Assembly: GCA_020725545.1 (NCBI GenBank)
Contig: DYEV01000032.1
Location: forward strand, 1-64,000
Length of the DNA stretch: 64,000 bases
Direction of reading: 5' to 3'
Origin: Desulfobacca sp.
GTDB taxonomy: Bacteria; Desulfobacterota; Desulfobaccia; Desulfobaccales; Desulfobaccaceae
In this document: positions 46,674-55,769 of the stretch, piece by piece
Numbering within the stretch: position 1 is the first letter of the stretch
How the letters are laid out: each line of letters begins with the position of its first letter
Made by a program: the position numbers and the translations under genes
The notes under the pieces: generated by a model
The model's input: the letters and a program-made list of their open reading frames with translations, nothing else
What the model was told of the DNA's origin: nothing
Database searches by the model: none

Positions 46674-47018
46674 ATGATTATGGGAAGGGCAGTGTTCGCC
46701 ATCATCTTATCGGCGCTCATTTTTCCGGGGCTGGGCCAAGTCTATAAAGGGGAAGTCCGCAAAGGGGTGTTTTTGATTCTTTCGGCCTCATTGCTTCTGG
46801 CCGTCCTGGTCTTGAGTTTCTTGATCATCTATAGTTTCGGCTATGGCGACCTGGTGGCCCAGACCGGTAATGCCGAGACCGTGCCCCCCGAGCAATTACA
46901 GGCTCTCTTGGGGCAGACGATCAGACATCCCCTGGTGTTATTCACCTTTGGGCTGCTGCTGGCCACCTGGGTCTATGGCCTGGTGGACGCCGGGCGGACA
47001 GCGCCGCCAGCCCGCTGA
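46674..47018 (+). CDS. Small membrane protein (DUF5683/TM2-like)
   Basis: 114 residues. LIFPGLGQVYKGEVRKGV near the N-terminus is the hallmark of small TM2/DUF5683-type membrane proteins, with hydrophobic helices on both sides. The true start could be ATG 46674 or 46680. It lies 10 bp before the protease gene, suggesting an operon. Confidence 0.8.
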   Translation: MIMGRAVFAIILSALIFPGLGQVYKGEVRKGVFLILSASLLLAVLVLSFLIIYSFGYGDLVAQTGNAETVPPEQLQALLGQTIRHPLVLFTFGLLLATWVYGLVDAGRTAPPAR

Positions 47019-47028
47019 GGAGTGGAGC

Positions 47029-47856
47029 ATGACCGGCATCGGTGAAATTTTCTGGCTATTTTTGATCCTGATGGCCCTGCAGCCCATGTTCAAGCAGAAG
47101 ATGTTGAACCTGGCCCGGCAGCGTCTCATCGCCCGTTTGGAAAAAGAGCGGCAGTCTCGGGTGATCCTGTTGGTGCACCGGCAAGAGACCATGAGTTTTC
47201 TGGGCATCCCGGTTTTTCGCTACATCGATGTCAATGATTCGGAACAGGTGCTGCGGGCCATCCATCTCACCGATCCCGAGGTGCCGTTGGACATTATCCT
47301 GCATACCCCTGGCGGCCTGGTGCTGGCCTCCATGCAGATCGCTCGGGCGATTCACCGTCATCCCGGCAAGACCACAGTCTTGGTGCCGCATTATGCCATG
47401 TCCGGGGGCACCCTCATTGCCCTGGCCGCGGATGAGATCATCATGTGCGAGGACGCGGTCCTGGGGCCGGTGGACCCCCAGTTGGGCCAGTATCCCGCCG
47501 CCTCTCTGCTCCGGGCCGTGGCCCGCAAGCCCATTCACTCGGTGGATGATAAGACCCTTATCCTGGCGGATCAGGCTGAAAAGGCCATCTGGCAGATCCG
47601 GGAGGGGGTCCGGGAGTTCCTCATCGACACCATGGCTCCGGAAGAAGCCGATCGTTTGGCCCGTCTCATGTCCGAAGGCACCTGGACCCATGACCATCCT
47701 ATTTCCTACAGACAGGCTAAAGAATTGGGACTGCCGGTGAGAAGCGACATGCCTAAGGAAATCCTGGAGTTGATGGAATTCTTTCCCCAACCGGTGCGGC
47801 AGCAGCCGGCGGTGGAATATCTGCCCATACCCCGCAAATTTGATGCACCCCGGTAA
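47029..47856 (+). CDS. Membrane serine protease (SDH_sah / ClpP-class)
   Basis: 275 residues. One N-terminal transmembrane helix is followed by a ClpP/crotonase-fold domain: LDIILHTPGG, the serine motif HYAMSGGTLIAL with Ser as likely nucleophile, and VLGPVDPQLGQYPA. This is the SDH_sah (serine dehydrogenase proteinase) family. The ATG at 47029 follows GAGGAGTGGA. Confidence 0.85.
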   Translation: MTGIGEIFWLFLILMALQPMFKQKMLNLARQRLIARLEKERQSRVILLVHRQETMSFLGIPVFRYIDVNDSEQVLRAIHLTDPEVPLDIILHTPGGLVLASMQIARAIHRHPGKTTVLVPHYAMSGGTLIALAADEIIMCEDAVLGPVDPQLGQYPAASLLRAVARKPIHSVDDKTLILADQAEKAIWQIREGVREFLIDTMAPEEADRLARLMSEGTWTHDHPISYRQAKELGLPVRSDMPKEILELMEFFPQPVRQQPAVEYLPIPRKFDAPR

Positions 47857-47879
47857 AGGTTTTCTTATGAGGAAATGCC

Positions 47880-48212
47880 ATGAAGCAGTATGTTCTGGAT
47901 GAGATCGCCCGCCCCGATCTGGAGCGCATCAAGGCCTATCTGGATGGCAAGGCCAAGCCCTCCGGGTTGGAGGGTTTGTGGTGGGTGGAGCTGACCGGCG
48001 AATTACTGAGCGACGAGCAGTCCTCACACCCAGAATGCCAGCCCCACCGGTTTGCCGTGGAGCTGGGGCGGACCTCCCTGCGCTTTGAATTGTTCATCCG
48101 CAGCAATCGGCACCTGCGCTGCTCGTGCGCCGGTTATGCCAACGAACCGCAGCGGGCCTGGATCCTGCACTTTGCTGATCGTCTGGTGGAAGACTTACAA
48201 CTACGCACCTGA
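47880..48212 (+). CDS. Hypothetical protein, 110 residues
   Basis: No family recognised. It is a mixed alpha/beta-like sequence (RPDLERIKAYLDGKAKPSG; LWWVELTGELLS; RFELFIRSNRHLRCSC) with no signal peptide. It follows the protease gene by 23 bp. Its TGA stop is followed immediately by a TIR repeat (TGACAGATTATTGCAAAAG). Confidence 0.65.
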   Translation: MKQYVLDEIARPDLERIKAYLDGKAKPSGLEGLWWVELTGELLSDEQSSHPECQPHRFAVELGRTSLRFELFIRSNRHLRCSCAGYANEPQRAWILHFADRLVEDLQLRT

Positions 48213-48382
48213 CAGATTATTGCAAAAGTGTCTGAGGGGAGGGGGCCAGGGGGACTAGCCCCCTGCCCCTTTACCCAAAATCCCTCCCAACCCCAGATAT
48301 GTCTTTTACTTGCGCCAACAGACCAGCAAAAAGGAATTTCTCTGGCCTGGAGAGAAAGGCAAAGGTTTTTCAACAGCCTGCT
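48210..48382 (-). repeat. Dispersed TIR repeat, copy C (inverted)
   Basis: On the minus strand it runs from AGCAGGCTGTTGAAAAACC to CACTTTTGCAATAATCTGTC, with TTGGCGCAAGTAAAAGAC and GGGGTTGGGAGGGATTTTGGG inside. The plus-strand left end overlaps the stop codon of the upstream gene. It lies between convergent genes. Confidence 0.75.
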
Positions 48383-48421
48383 AAAAACGTGAGGGTGGAG
48401 AAGAGTTTTGGCGAGGGGATC

Positions 48422-49252
48422 TTAGGACGGACGGCCCCTCTCATGCCGTTTCACTTCTTCCCAGATGGCGTCCATTTCTGCCAGGCTGGCGGTTTCCGGG
48501 GTTTTTCCCTGTTTAATCAAAGCCCGTTCGACCATATGGAACCGCTTGATGAATTTATGGATGGTGCGGCGCAGGGCCCCCTCGGAGTCTAAGCGCAGAA
48601 AACGGGCGACGTTGACCAGACAGAAGAGCAGGTCGCCCAGCTCTTCTTCCTGATGATCGGGATCAGATTCGTTTATGGCCTCCCGGAATTCCTGGAGCTC
48701 CTCCTCGAATTTATCCAGGACACCGGCCAGATCGGGCCAGTCAAAGCCGATGCGGGCCGCGGCCTCGCCCAATTTTTGGGCTTGCATCAGGGCCGGCTGC
48801 TCCGGCCGCAGTTCCGCCAATAAGGGCCCCGGGCCGGTCTTGCCTTCGGCGGCCTTGGCCTCCTGCCAGATGGTCCGCAGCTCGTCGATGGTGTCGGCCT
48901 TGGCGGTGCCAAAGACATGGGGATGGCGGTGGATCATTTTGGCCTGAATAGCGGCGATGACGTCCGCGAGGGAGAAACTGCCCGCTTCCCGGAACATCTC
49001 GCTGAGCATGACGATGTGCAGGAGCACATCCCCCAATTCTTCCCGGATTTTTTCAGGCTGCCGGGAATCCAGGGCTTCGGCCAGCTCATAGGCTTCTTCC
49101 AACATGTAGGTTTTCAGGGTCTGGGGGGTCTGTTTGGCGTCCCAGGGACAGCCGTTGGGCCCCCGCAACCGCCGGATTATTTCCACAAAATCCCTTAATA
49201 TCGTGTCTACAACAGGGGATTGGTCCTGTCCCACGGACAGGGGTGCGGTCAT
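48422..49252 (-). CDS. mazG: Nucleoside triphosphate pyrophosphohydrolase MazG
   Basis: 276 residues with two MazG domains; GPNGCPWDAKQTPQTLK and EEAYELAEALD hold the first acidic metal site, and EELGDLLFCLVNVARFL the second. It hydrolyses NTPs to NMP and pyrophosphate. The ATG at 49252 follows GGAGGTATAAGGAA, excluding the longer frame. Confidence 0.92.
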   Translation of the reverse strand: MTAPLSVGQDQSPVVDTILRDFVEIIRRLRGPNGCPWDAKQTPQTLKTYMLEEAYELAEALDSRQPEKIREELGDVLLHIVMLSEMFREAGSFSLADVIAAIQAKMIHRHPHVFGTAKADTIDELRTIWQEAKAAEGKTGPGPLLAELRPEQPALMQAQKLGEAAARIGFDWPDLAGVLDKFEEELQEFREAINESDPDHQEEELGDLLFCLVNVARFLRLDSEGALRRTIHKFIKRFHMVERALIKQGKTPETASLAEMDAIWEEVKRHERGRPS

Positions 49253-49256
49253 TTCC

Positions 49257-49811
49257 TTATACCTCCTCACGGGACTGGGTCCCTTTCTTCCTGCCCCCCC
49301 ATTCCCGTTCAAACTTCAAGGCCCGTTCCTTGACCTGATCCTTAAATTCTTGGGGCAGGAGCACCAGGGCTTGCTGATATATGCCTTTGATATGGGGCGC
49401 GATGAGGGACTCCTGCAATAATTTGGAATCTTTGGGCACGACCATGGCAAGAATGGTCAGGAGGAATCCCAGGATGACGCAGCCTTTGAGGACAGCGAAG
49501 AGGCCGCCCAGAAGCCGGTCCAGCGACCCCAGAAAAATGGCCGCCAAGAAACGGTGCAGGAAATTCCCGGCCAGGCGGATGAGCCAGTAGACCAGGATTA
49601 AAATGATCAGGAAACTGACAATCCGGCTATATAAGGGCGTGTGCAGCCATTGTCCCACCAGGCGGGCCAGCTGCAGGTAGTAATGGGCCGCAAAGATAAG
49701 ACCGATGACCAGACCGACAATGACGGAGATCTCCTGGAGTAGACCCCGCCAATACCCCCGTACTCCCAGGAGCACCAAAACGACAAGAATGCCTAGATCC
49801 AATAGATTCAT
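49257..49811 (-). CDS. CvpA-family membrane protein
   Basis: 184 residues with four hydrophobic helices and the CvpA pattern LLDLGILVVLVLLGVRGYWRG and FLGSLDRLLGGLFAVLKG. CvpA proteins are linked to colicin V production and biofilm formation. The gene ends 4 bp before mazG on the same strand, so they are cotranscribed. Confidence 0.85.
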   Translation of the reverse strand: MNLLDLGILVVLVLLGVRGYWRGLLQEISVIVGLVIGLIFAAHYYLQLARLVGQWLHTPLYSRIVSFLIILILVYWLIRLAGNFLHRFLAAIFLGSLDRLLGGLFAVLKGCVILGFLLTILAMVVPKDSKLLQESLIAPHIKGIYQQALVLLPQEFKDQVKERALKFEREWGGRKKGTQSREEV

Positions 49812-49928
49812 GGTCTTCGGGTTGGTTTGCCGGCATTCCCCGGCGCCGGGTAATTTCTCCTGACAAAGTCTTGGGCGATTGGTGCAAGGGAGAAGCGGCT
49901 TACCGAGCGGTCGCAATCAGAGGCCGGC

Positions 49929-50411
49929 TCATTTTTCCAGGGGCGGCCCCTGGTCCTCAGGAGGGAGCCCCATCTTTTCGGCCAGCTTCCGTCTGTTGTC
50001 GGCGACCACCTGGGCGATTTGGCTCCGGTTGTCGGTGGCTTTCTCCGGTTTGACGGCAGCGAGGACCCCACCGATGAGATAGATGGTCTCCACCTTCTGA
50101 TGATAGGCGCTGGCCAAGGTTGCCGCTACTTTCAGATAGGCCAGAGCATCAGGCAATTTGCCCTGCTTTTCCATGATGACCGCCAGGTTGTTGTTGGCAA
50201 AAGGATTGTCAAAATCTTGTTTGATGACTTTGGCAAACTCCTCTTGGGCGGCCGTCAGGTGATTCTGAGAAAGTTCGTCAAACCCTTTGGTCAGAAGCGC
50301 CAAGATTTCGTCGCTTAGCTCCCGGGAGGCGCCTGCGGCCTGGGCCGCGGGGAAGCTGAACATTATCACGAAGATGAGCAACCAGCCGAGCAGTCTGAAG
50401 CGCCGCACCAT
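49929..50411 (-). CDS. Exported TPR protein
   Basis: 160 residues. A signal peptide (WLLIFVIMFSFPAAQAAG) precedes two TPR-like repeats (AAQEEFAKVIKQDFDNPFA, NNNLAVIMEKQGKLPDALA) and a charged tail. It lies upstream of cvpA/mazG on the same strand. The partner is unknown. Confidence 0.7.
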   Translation of the reverse strand: MVRRFRLLGWLLIFVIMFSFPAAQAAGASRELSDEILALLTKGFDELSQNHLTAAQEEFAKVIKQDFDNPFANNNLAVIMEKQGKLPDALAYLKVAATLASAYHQKVETIYLIGGVLAAVKPEKATDNRSQIAQVVADNRRKLAEKMGLPPEDQGPPLEK

Positions 50412-50540
50412 GACCTCCCTTGGCAAACCGTCTGTTCCTTATTAAATAAAGCCCTTAGCCATTCGTCAAGCAGAAAACCGCGATCACCCCGCACCGCCGC
50501 CGCCTTTGGCTTGAAATTGCCGCCGAACCAGCCCCGGGAG

Positions 50541-51161
50541 CTATTTCCTGAGGCTGCTCCGGGAACCGCCGACGTTGCGGAAAACGGCCTGGAAATTCCG
50601 GTACAGGGCTTTATTGTGGCGAAGACGGTGGCATTTCTTGAGGTAGCGATTTTTATCGGGATTATCCGGCAACAGATCGATGCCTTCCCAGCCCTGGGGG
50701 CGGGGAAAGGCGTAATAGGGATATTCTTTAGGGATGCCCCGGACATAGACTACCTGCGGAATAACCCATTCGGAGCGGGCCAAAAAGACCCGGTGCATAC
50801 CGTCATTGATGATCAAGGCCACGGTGCCGTCGGCCTCAAAGGATTCTTCGATGATGGGCGGATAGAGATCATAGTCCACCAGGGCGCCGTTGGGCTCGCG
50901 GACGGTATAGGTGACAAAGCCGTTGAGGCGGAACATGTCCAAGCCGTGCTCTTGCAGACTCCAACGTAGCTCCTGGACCTTGCGCAGTTCAGCCAGCCAG
51001 ATGTAATTCTGGGGCGGATGGAGACAATTGGTATGAATGCATTCGAGGGAGATGAGGGCCTGCTGGTAGATTTTGACCTCCGGCTGCTCCTGCAAGGGCA
51101 CCTGGCGGAGGCGGGCCAGGAGTTCGGCTTCTGGATGAGGCACAACCTGAACAATATCCAT
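50541..51161 (-). CDS. Protein with DGxHR motif, partner of ThyA-like gene
   Basis: 206 residues. Asp120-Gly-Met-His-Arg (INDGMHRVFLAR) resembles the DGxHR motif of ParB/sulfiredoxin-like domains. The rest (FVTYTVREPNGALVDYD, GIPKEYPYYAFPRPQGWEG) is not recognised. It follows the ThyA-like gene by 18 bp, so a joint function is likely. The ParB link is a single-motif inference. Confidence 0.6.
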   Translation of the reverse strand: MDIVQVVPHPEAELLARLRQVPLQEQPEVKIYQQALISLECIHTNCLHPPQNYIWLAELRKVQELRWSLQEHGLDMFRLNGFVTYTVREPNGALVDYDLYPPIIEESFEADGTVALIINDGMHRVFLARSEWVIPQVVYVRGIPKEYPYYAFPRPQGWEGIDLLPDNPDKNRYLKKCHRLRHNKALYRNFQAVFRNVGGSRSSLRK

Positions 51162-51179
51162 CCCGAAAATATCCTTTCC

Positions 51180-52655
51180 TTATTCCTGTTCGAAATCCCG
51201 GCCGGTGCGCAAACACTCCTCGGCCCGGGCCAACTGCCGCCCTAAGTAAAGGGCATGATTCAGGTCCGAGAGGGCCAGGTCCCGGGCCAATTGCTGCTGA
51301 AGGTGGACTGCCTTGGTGCCCCGATATTCCTTGAGGGTGACATCGCCGTGGCGATGTTCCACCAAGATGTCGTTGCCATCCAGGCTTAGGCGGAAATAGC
51401 CGCAAGGGTCCTCCCGGAGGCGAAAGGTGCGGTGGCTGAGCAAGGCCAGGGCCCGGTCCAACTCTTTGCGGTCGATGCTGATGGAGTGGCTGACCACGGT
51501 AATCGGGCCGGCGGGCAGGCCCAGCGGCGCAGCCAGAAACTCCTGGACGGCCATCAGGCCATAGACGTTGGGCAGCCAGGCGTCCAAGGCGTTGTGGGTG
51601 CGGAAGGTGGCGTTCACCGTCAAGGCGCCGTCATAGCGCCGGCAGAAGAGGGAGACAAAACAGGGCTGGCCGCGGGGGACCTGTAAATCTCGGCGGTTAT
51701 CCCAGAGGGTAAGATAGGCCTTGCGGTCTTCGGGGTCGGCCTGCAGCCGCGCTAAAACCGCGGCCAGGTTGTCAGCGCCGAAATAGGTCCGCAGCCGGTG
51801 CCCGTAGCTGTAGGTTTCGTCGGCCCCCATTTCCCCCCGGAGGAAATCTCGCTGATAGCGGCGCAGGTGTTCCGGATCGAAGTGAAATTTTTGTAAGTCG
51901 GCTTCTGCCTCGAAAACGGGTTGGGTGATAACCACCTTCAGGTTCGGCAACTCGAGGCGCTCACCTTTGGCCAACTGCACCGGGTGGCCGAAGCGGCTGA
52001 TGACAAAGAGGATCTCCTCCCAGGCCTCTAGGGGCGTTTCCCGGACCACCGTGTGGGCTTGGGGAATACTGGGAAAATGGGAGACCTGAACCCGAGGCAG
52101 CGGGATATGCCGCCGGGGGCGGTCACCGGGCGGCGTCGCCGGTCGCGGTTGCCAATGGTGGAAAAAATCCTGCACCCGCTGCAGGGTGGCGTCATCCTTG
52201 GGCTCCCCCAGGATGTGAATCTCGGGTACAGCGAGAAAAAGCTCCGGCCGCACTAGGTTATCAATGAGCCGGTTGGTGCCTTTGATTCTGCAGGTTTGGA
52301 CCTCCTGGCCCTGCGCCTCGGCCTCATAAGCAATGAACGGCGAATCCGCCTCCTCCAGACCGTGGCGAAAAAAGGCCTGCAGGTCCTCCAGGGAACCGGA
52401 GCGGTTGCGGCCGCAGACCAACAGCGTCTGGATCTGGGGATTGTAAAGCAGGTTGCGGAGCAGTTCCCGCAAGCCGTTGCCATAGAGGGTGCCGAAGACG
52501 GCGATGGGAGAAGTGGCCGGGTCCAGATCCACCCCCGCCTGGCGGAACCGGTCGACCACATACTCCACCCGGGACCACAGGGTCAACACGCCAATGGTAC
52601 CTGTGGGGTTGATGATGGTGAGCTTGTCGCCAAAGTACAGGGGGATAAAGTTCAT
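51180..52655 (-). CDS. Thymidylate-synthase homologue with MtrA-like N-terminal domain
   Basis: 491 residues. The C-terminal half follows the thymidylate-synthase fold: YSYGHRLRTYFGADN, a Pro-Cys332 pair (GQPCFVSLF) at the catalytic position, and FRTHNALDAWLPNVYGL, where canonical enzymes have RSxD (here RTHN, so Asp is Asn355). The N-terminal part (TSPIAVFGTLYGNGLREL, LLVCGRNRSGSL) resembles DUF4346/MtrA-type domains. It is much longer than ThyA (about 265). It may use an unusual folate-like or pterin cofactor; substrate unknown. The start at 52655 has a weak Shine-Dalgarno. Confidence 0.75.
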   Translation of the reverse strand: MNFIPLYFGDKLTIINPTGTIGVLTLWSRVEYVVDRFRQAGVDLDPATSPIAVFGTLYGNGLRELLRNLLYNPQIQTLLVCGRNRSGSLEDLQAFFRHGLEEADSPFIAYEAEAQGQEVQTCRIKGTNRLIDNLVRPELFLAVPEIHILGEPKDDATLQRVQDFFHHWQPRPATPPGDRPRRHIPLPRVQVSHFPSIPQAHTVVRETPLEAWEEILFVISRFGHPVQLAKGERLELPNLKVVITQPVFEAEADLQKFHFDPEHLRRYQRDFLRGEMGADETYSYGHRLRTYFGADNLAAVLARLQADPEDRKAYLTLWDNRRDLQVPRGQPCFVSLFCRRYDGALTVNATFRTHNALDAWLPNVYGLMAVQEFLAAPLGLPAGPITVVSHSISIDRKELDRALALLSHRTFRLREDPCGYFRLSLDGNDILVEHRHGDVTLKEYRGTKAVHLQQQLARDLALSDLNHALYLGRQLARAEECLRTGRDFEQE

Positions 52656-52813
52656 AGAATTAAGCCGTGAGCTCCGCAAAGGATATTGAATTGGGCGTTT
52701 GCTGTCAACTACCGGCACCGCAGTCGCAGATCACCCTTACCGACCGGGTCCGACGGGACTCGGCCAGGTTCTTTGGCTTGCGGAGAATTTGTCAACTTAT
52801 AGTTTCCTGAAGT

Positions 52814-53512
52814 TCACAGCAGGGTCTCTGGTCTGGTGTCAGGAGCATGGCTGTTTGGTTGCCGCCGCCCCAGCCAGCAGAGGATCAACCCGCCGACCAG
52901 GAGGAGTGCGGAGTCGGGGAGCGGGGCGGCCACGACCAGCATTCCGGTGTCCACGGGATTGAACATTTCTGCCGCACTGATGGCGGCCAATCCACTGAAC
53001 CCGGTGGCTGAAGCGAAGACCAAATCGTCCAGGAAGTAGATCTGCTGATTCTTGCTGCCCCCTCCGGTCAGAGTGACGGCGCTGCACGGGGTATCGGCAA
53101 CAAATCCCCAGAATTTATAATAATAGCCCGAAGTGATGAAGCCGATGGTGCCCGCTTCAGGAGTGCTGACAACCAGATAATTTCCGGAGCCGCCGGGACC
53201 ACCTAAAGTCCAGACACCGCCGAAGGCGAAAGTTTCGGATGAAAAGTGCCAGGTGGTCCGACTGGTATTCTGACTCCAACTGTTCAAAGTATCATGCCAA
53301 TAGCCCATAGGACTGATGGAACCTTTGACCGTCGTGACCGCCAAGCCATCTACCAAATTGGGGTCATTGAAGTCTTCGGTTTGAAAATTTCCACTGACTG
53401 CCCCAGACCAAGCGGTCAGATCAGTATAAAAGGCCACCGCGGCGTCGCCGGTGCCGATTGTTGCTGCCAAAAAGAAAATGGCCAATCCCACCGAAACCAG
53501 AACTCTCATCAT
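52814..53512 (-). CDS. Exported protein with PEP-CTERM-like sorting signal
   Basis: 232 residues. A signal peptide ends at TGDAAVAFY. The C-terminus has APLPDSALLLVGGLILCW followed by GRRQ, the variant PLPxS-type PEP-CTERM signal recognised by exosortases. The middle (GNFQTEDFNDPNLVDG, GYYYKFWGFVAD) matches extracellular beta-rich PEP-CTERM proteins. The exosortase itself is not in this window. Confidence 0.8.
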   Translation of the reverse strand: MMRVLVSVGLAIFFLAATIGTGDAAVAFYTDLTAWSGAVSGNFQTEDFNDPNLVDGLAVTTVKGSISPMGYWHDTLNSWSQNTSRTTWHFSSETFAFGGVWTLGGPGGSGNYLVVSTPEAGTIGFITSGYYYKFWGFVADTPCSAVTLTGGGSKNQQIYFLDDLVFASATGFSGLAAISAAEMFNPVDTGMLVVAAPLPDSALLLVGGLILCWLGRRQPNSHAPDTRPETLL

Positions 53513-53611
53513 GCTCCATCCTCCTTGACAAACCGGTTCAGATTGATGATACGGGGTTGCGTCTACAGGTCAATGATGGCCTCTGCTCCAGGCGCGGTTG
53601 GCCCGTTCCGC

Positions 53612-54010
53612 TCAACCCCGAAAAAACAGCCGTGGTGCCAACGTCACCCAGAGCAGGACGAAGGGCCAGAGCCGACCGGCCCAAATATTATAATCCGCGA
53701 AAAGTCGCTGCCAGGTATGGCCGACGACCAAACGGCCGAAGAGAAATTCAAAAGCCACCGTCAGGACCAGCCAGAGGAGGCCGATGGAGATGGCCTGGCC
53801 GGCCGAGGCAGGCGGATAGCGTTTCAGGACCGCCCACATGTATATCCCCAAGAACAGGATGGCCAGCAGACTGGAGAGTTGATGAGCCCGGAGTTCACTC
53901 AAAGAGCGGCCATACCAGGCCTCGCGAATCATGCCATTGCCGATGGCGATGAGCAGCATGGGCAGCCAGAGGAGGGCAAAGCGGAACACAATGGCAGCCT
54001 CACTCGGCAA
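53612..54010 (-). CDS. Four-helix membrane protein of unknown function
   Basis: 132 residues with four predicted membrane helices, for example FALLWLPMLLIAIGNG and LLAILFLGIYMWAVL. IGNGMIREAWYG and an RxxxG motif recur in uncharacterised small membrane proteins. It overlaps the 3' end of dnaB by 11 bp. Confidence 0.7.
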   Translation of the reverse strand: MPSEAAIVFRFALLWLPMLLIAIGNGMIREAWYGRSLSELRAHQLSSLLAILFLGIYMWAVLKRYPPASAGQAISIGLLWLVLTVAFEFLFGRLVVGHTWQRLFADYNIWAGRLWPFVLLWVTLAPRLFFRG

Positions 54011-55388
54011 ATTCTAAGGGTTGTGCATCGGCAAAATCATCGAACCGGGTGAACTGGCTGGAGAAATGCAGTTTGAAGCTGCCAGTGGGGCCGTTCCGTT
54101 GTTTGCCGATGATGATTTCGGCCACGCCCTTATCCGGAGAATCTTTGCGGTAGACCTCATCTCGGTAGATAAAGATAATGACGTCGGCATCCTGTTCGAT
54201 GGCCCCGGATTCCCGCAGGTCAGAGAGGACCGGTCGTTTGTTGGGGCGCTCTTCCACCCGGCGGTTGAGCTGTGACAGGGCTACCACCGGGATATCCAGT
54301 TCTTTGGCCAAGGCCTTGAGGGACCGGGAGATATCGGAAATCTCCTGTTCCCGGTTGCTGACATCGCCGCGGCCCCGCATGAGTTGCAGGTAGTCAATGA
54401 GGACCAGACCCAGCTTGTTATCCCGCTTCAAGCGCCGACACTTGGCCCGGATCTCGAGGGCGCTCATGGCCGGGGTGTCATCGATGAGGATGGGGCATTC
54501 GGACAACTGGCCGGCTGCCGCGGTGAGACTAGCCCATTGGTCTTTGGTCAAAAAGGCCCGGCGCAAGCGGGAGGCATCGACCCGGCCGATGGCACTCAGG
54601 AGACGCCGCACCAACTGCTCCTTGGACATCTCCAAAGAGAAGATGGCCACCGGTAGGCGGGAGTGATGGGCCACGTTATAGGCAATGTTCAGCGCTAAGG
54701 CAGTCTTGCCCATGCTGGGGCGGGCGGCCAGGATAATCAGGTCGGAGTTTTGCAACCCAGCAGTGTACTGATCCAGATCCCGGAAATGACTGGCAACCCC
54801 GGTGGTCACCTTCTGCTGGCCGAACAACTCTTCCAGCAGGGTGATCTCTTTTTCCACCAGGGTCTTGAGGGGAAAAAACCCCTGGCGCATCTTGCTTTCC
54901 GCAATAGTGAAGATGCGATTTTCGGCTGCATCGAGGAAGGCGGCCACATCGCTGATGGGCTCGTAGCATTCCGCCGCAATGGTGTTGGAACAGTGGATCA
55001 GCCGGCGGAGGACCGATTTTTCCTGAACGATGGTGGCCCAGTAATCGATGTTGGCCGCGGAACCGACGTTATCGCCGAGGGAGGCCAGGAAGCCCGGGCC
55101 GCCCACGGCGTCGAGAAGCTGGTGGTCGGCCAACAAAGCGGTGACGCTCACCAGATCCACCGGCTCCCGTCGGCGATACAGCTCGAGCATGGCCGCGTAA
55201 ATCTTTTCGTGGGCCTCATGATAAAAATCCTCAGGGGCCAGGACATCGGCAATGACATCCAACGCTTCGGACCTGAGGAGAATCCCCCCCAAAACGGCCT
55301 GCTCCGCCTCCAGATTGGCCGGCGGCACCCTGCCTTCCACCGCCATAGGTTTCTTCTCCCGGGCAAGTATGGGGGTCATGCGAGCCAT
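54000..55388 (-). CDS. dnaB: Replicative DNA helicase DnaB
   Basis: 462 residues. The N-terminal DnaG-binding domain (PPANLEAEQAVLGGIL) precedes a RecA-fold domain with Walker A AARPSMGKTALAL, LIDYLQLM and RESGAIEQDADVIIF. It unwinds DNA at replication forks. The start could be one of two nearby Met codons. The downstream membrane-protein gene overlaps its end. Confidence 0.96.
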   Translation of the reverse strand: MARMTPILAREKKPMAVEGRVPPANLEAEQAVLGGILLRSEALDVIADVLAPEDFYHEAHEKIYAAMLELYRRREPVDLVSVTALLADHQLLDAVGGPGFLASLGDNVGSAANIDYWATIVQEKSVLRRLIHCSNTIAAECYEPISDVAAFLDAAENRIFTIAESKMRQGFFPLKTLVEKEITLLEELFGQQKVTTGVASHFRDLDQYTAGLQNSDLIILAARPSMGKTALALNIAYNVAHHSRLPVAIFSLEMSKEQLVRRLLSAIGRVDASRLRRAFLTKDQWASLTAAAGQLSECPILIDDTPAMSALEIRAKCRRLKRDNKLGLVLIDYLQLMRGRGDVSNREQEISDISRSLKALAKELDIPVVALSQLNRRVEERPNKRPVLSDLRESGAIEQDADVIIFIYRDEVYRKDSPDKGVAEIIIGKQRNGPTGSFKLHFSSQFTRFDDFADAQPLEFAE

Positions 55389-55769
55389 GGATCTACCTCT
55401 TGGTGCATGCGTCTTCTGATCATACCAGTAACTTCAGACCGCCGTCTGGCAGATTGGGCCGCCACCCAGGGCACGTAGGCCGGGCTGCGGCTGGGGCAGG
55501 TCTTTGAGAATGACTTATCGGCTTGATATTACAGAGAATTCTGTTGATTGGAAAGGCGTTGCCCCGCCAGCTAATTGGTTATATCATTACCCGGCGGCCG
55601 GGAAAATAGCAACCAAAAATTGAAAAAATACCTTTGGCCCACGGGTTAGGTTGACCTGCCAACAGGGATAAAGGCGCCCGAAAAATGGCTTGCCCAGCCC
55701 CTGGCCTTGCGATACAATGGCCCAAAATGGAACAAATAGGTTCCCTGGTTTCTATGCAGGAGTCAGCAT
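55389..55769. other. Intergenic region between dnaB and the PfkB kinase
   Basis: About 380 bp between divergent genes. It holds a sigma-70-like promoter at 55690-55718 but I see no further gene or RNA motif. Confidence 0.4.
55690..55718 (+). promoter_or_regulatory. Sigma-70-like promoter before the PfkB kinase
   Basis: TTGCCC, 17 bp, TACAAT: four and five matches to the two consensus hexamers. It lies about 50 bp before the kinase ATG at 55770. Confidence 0.5.
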
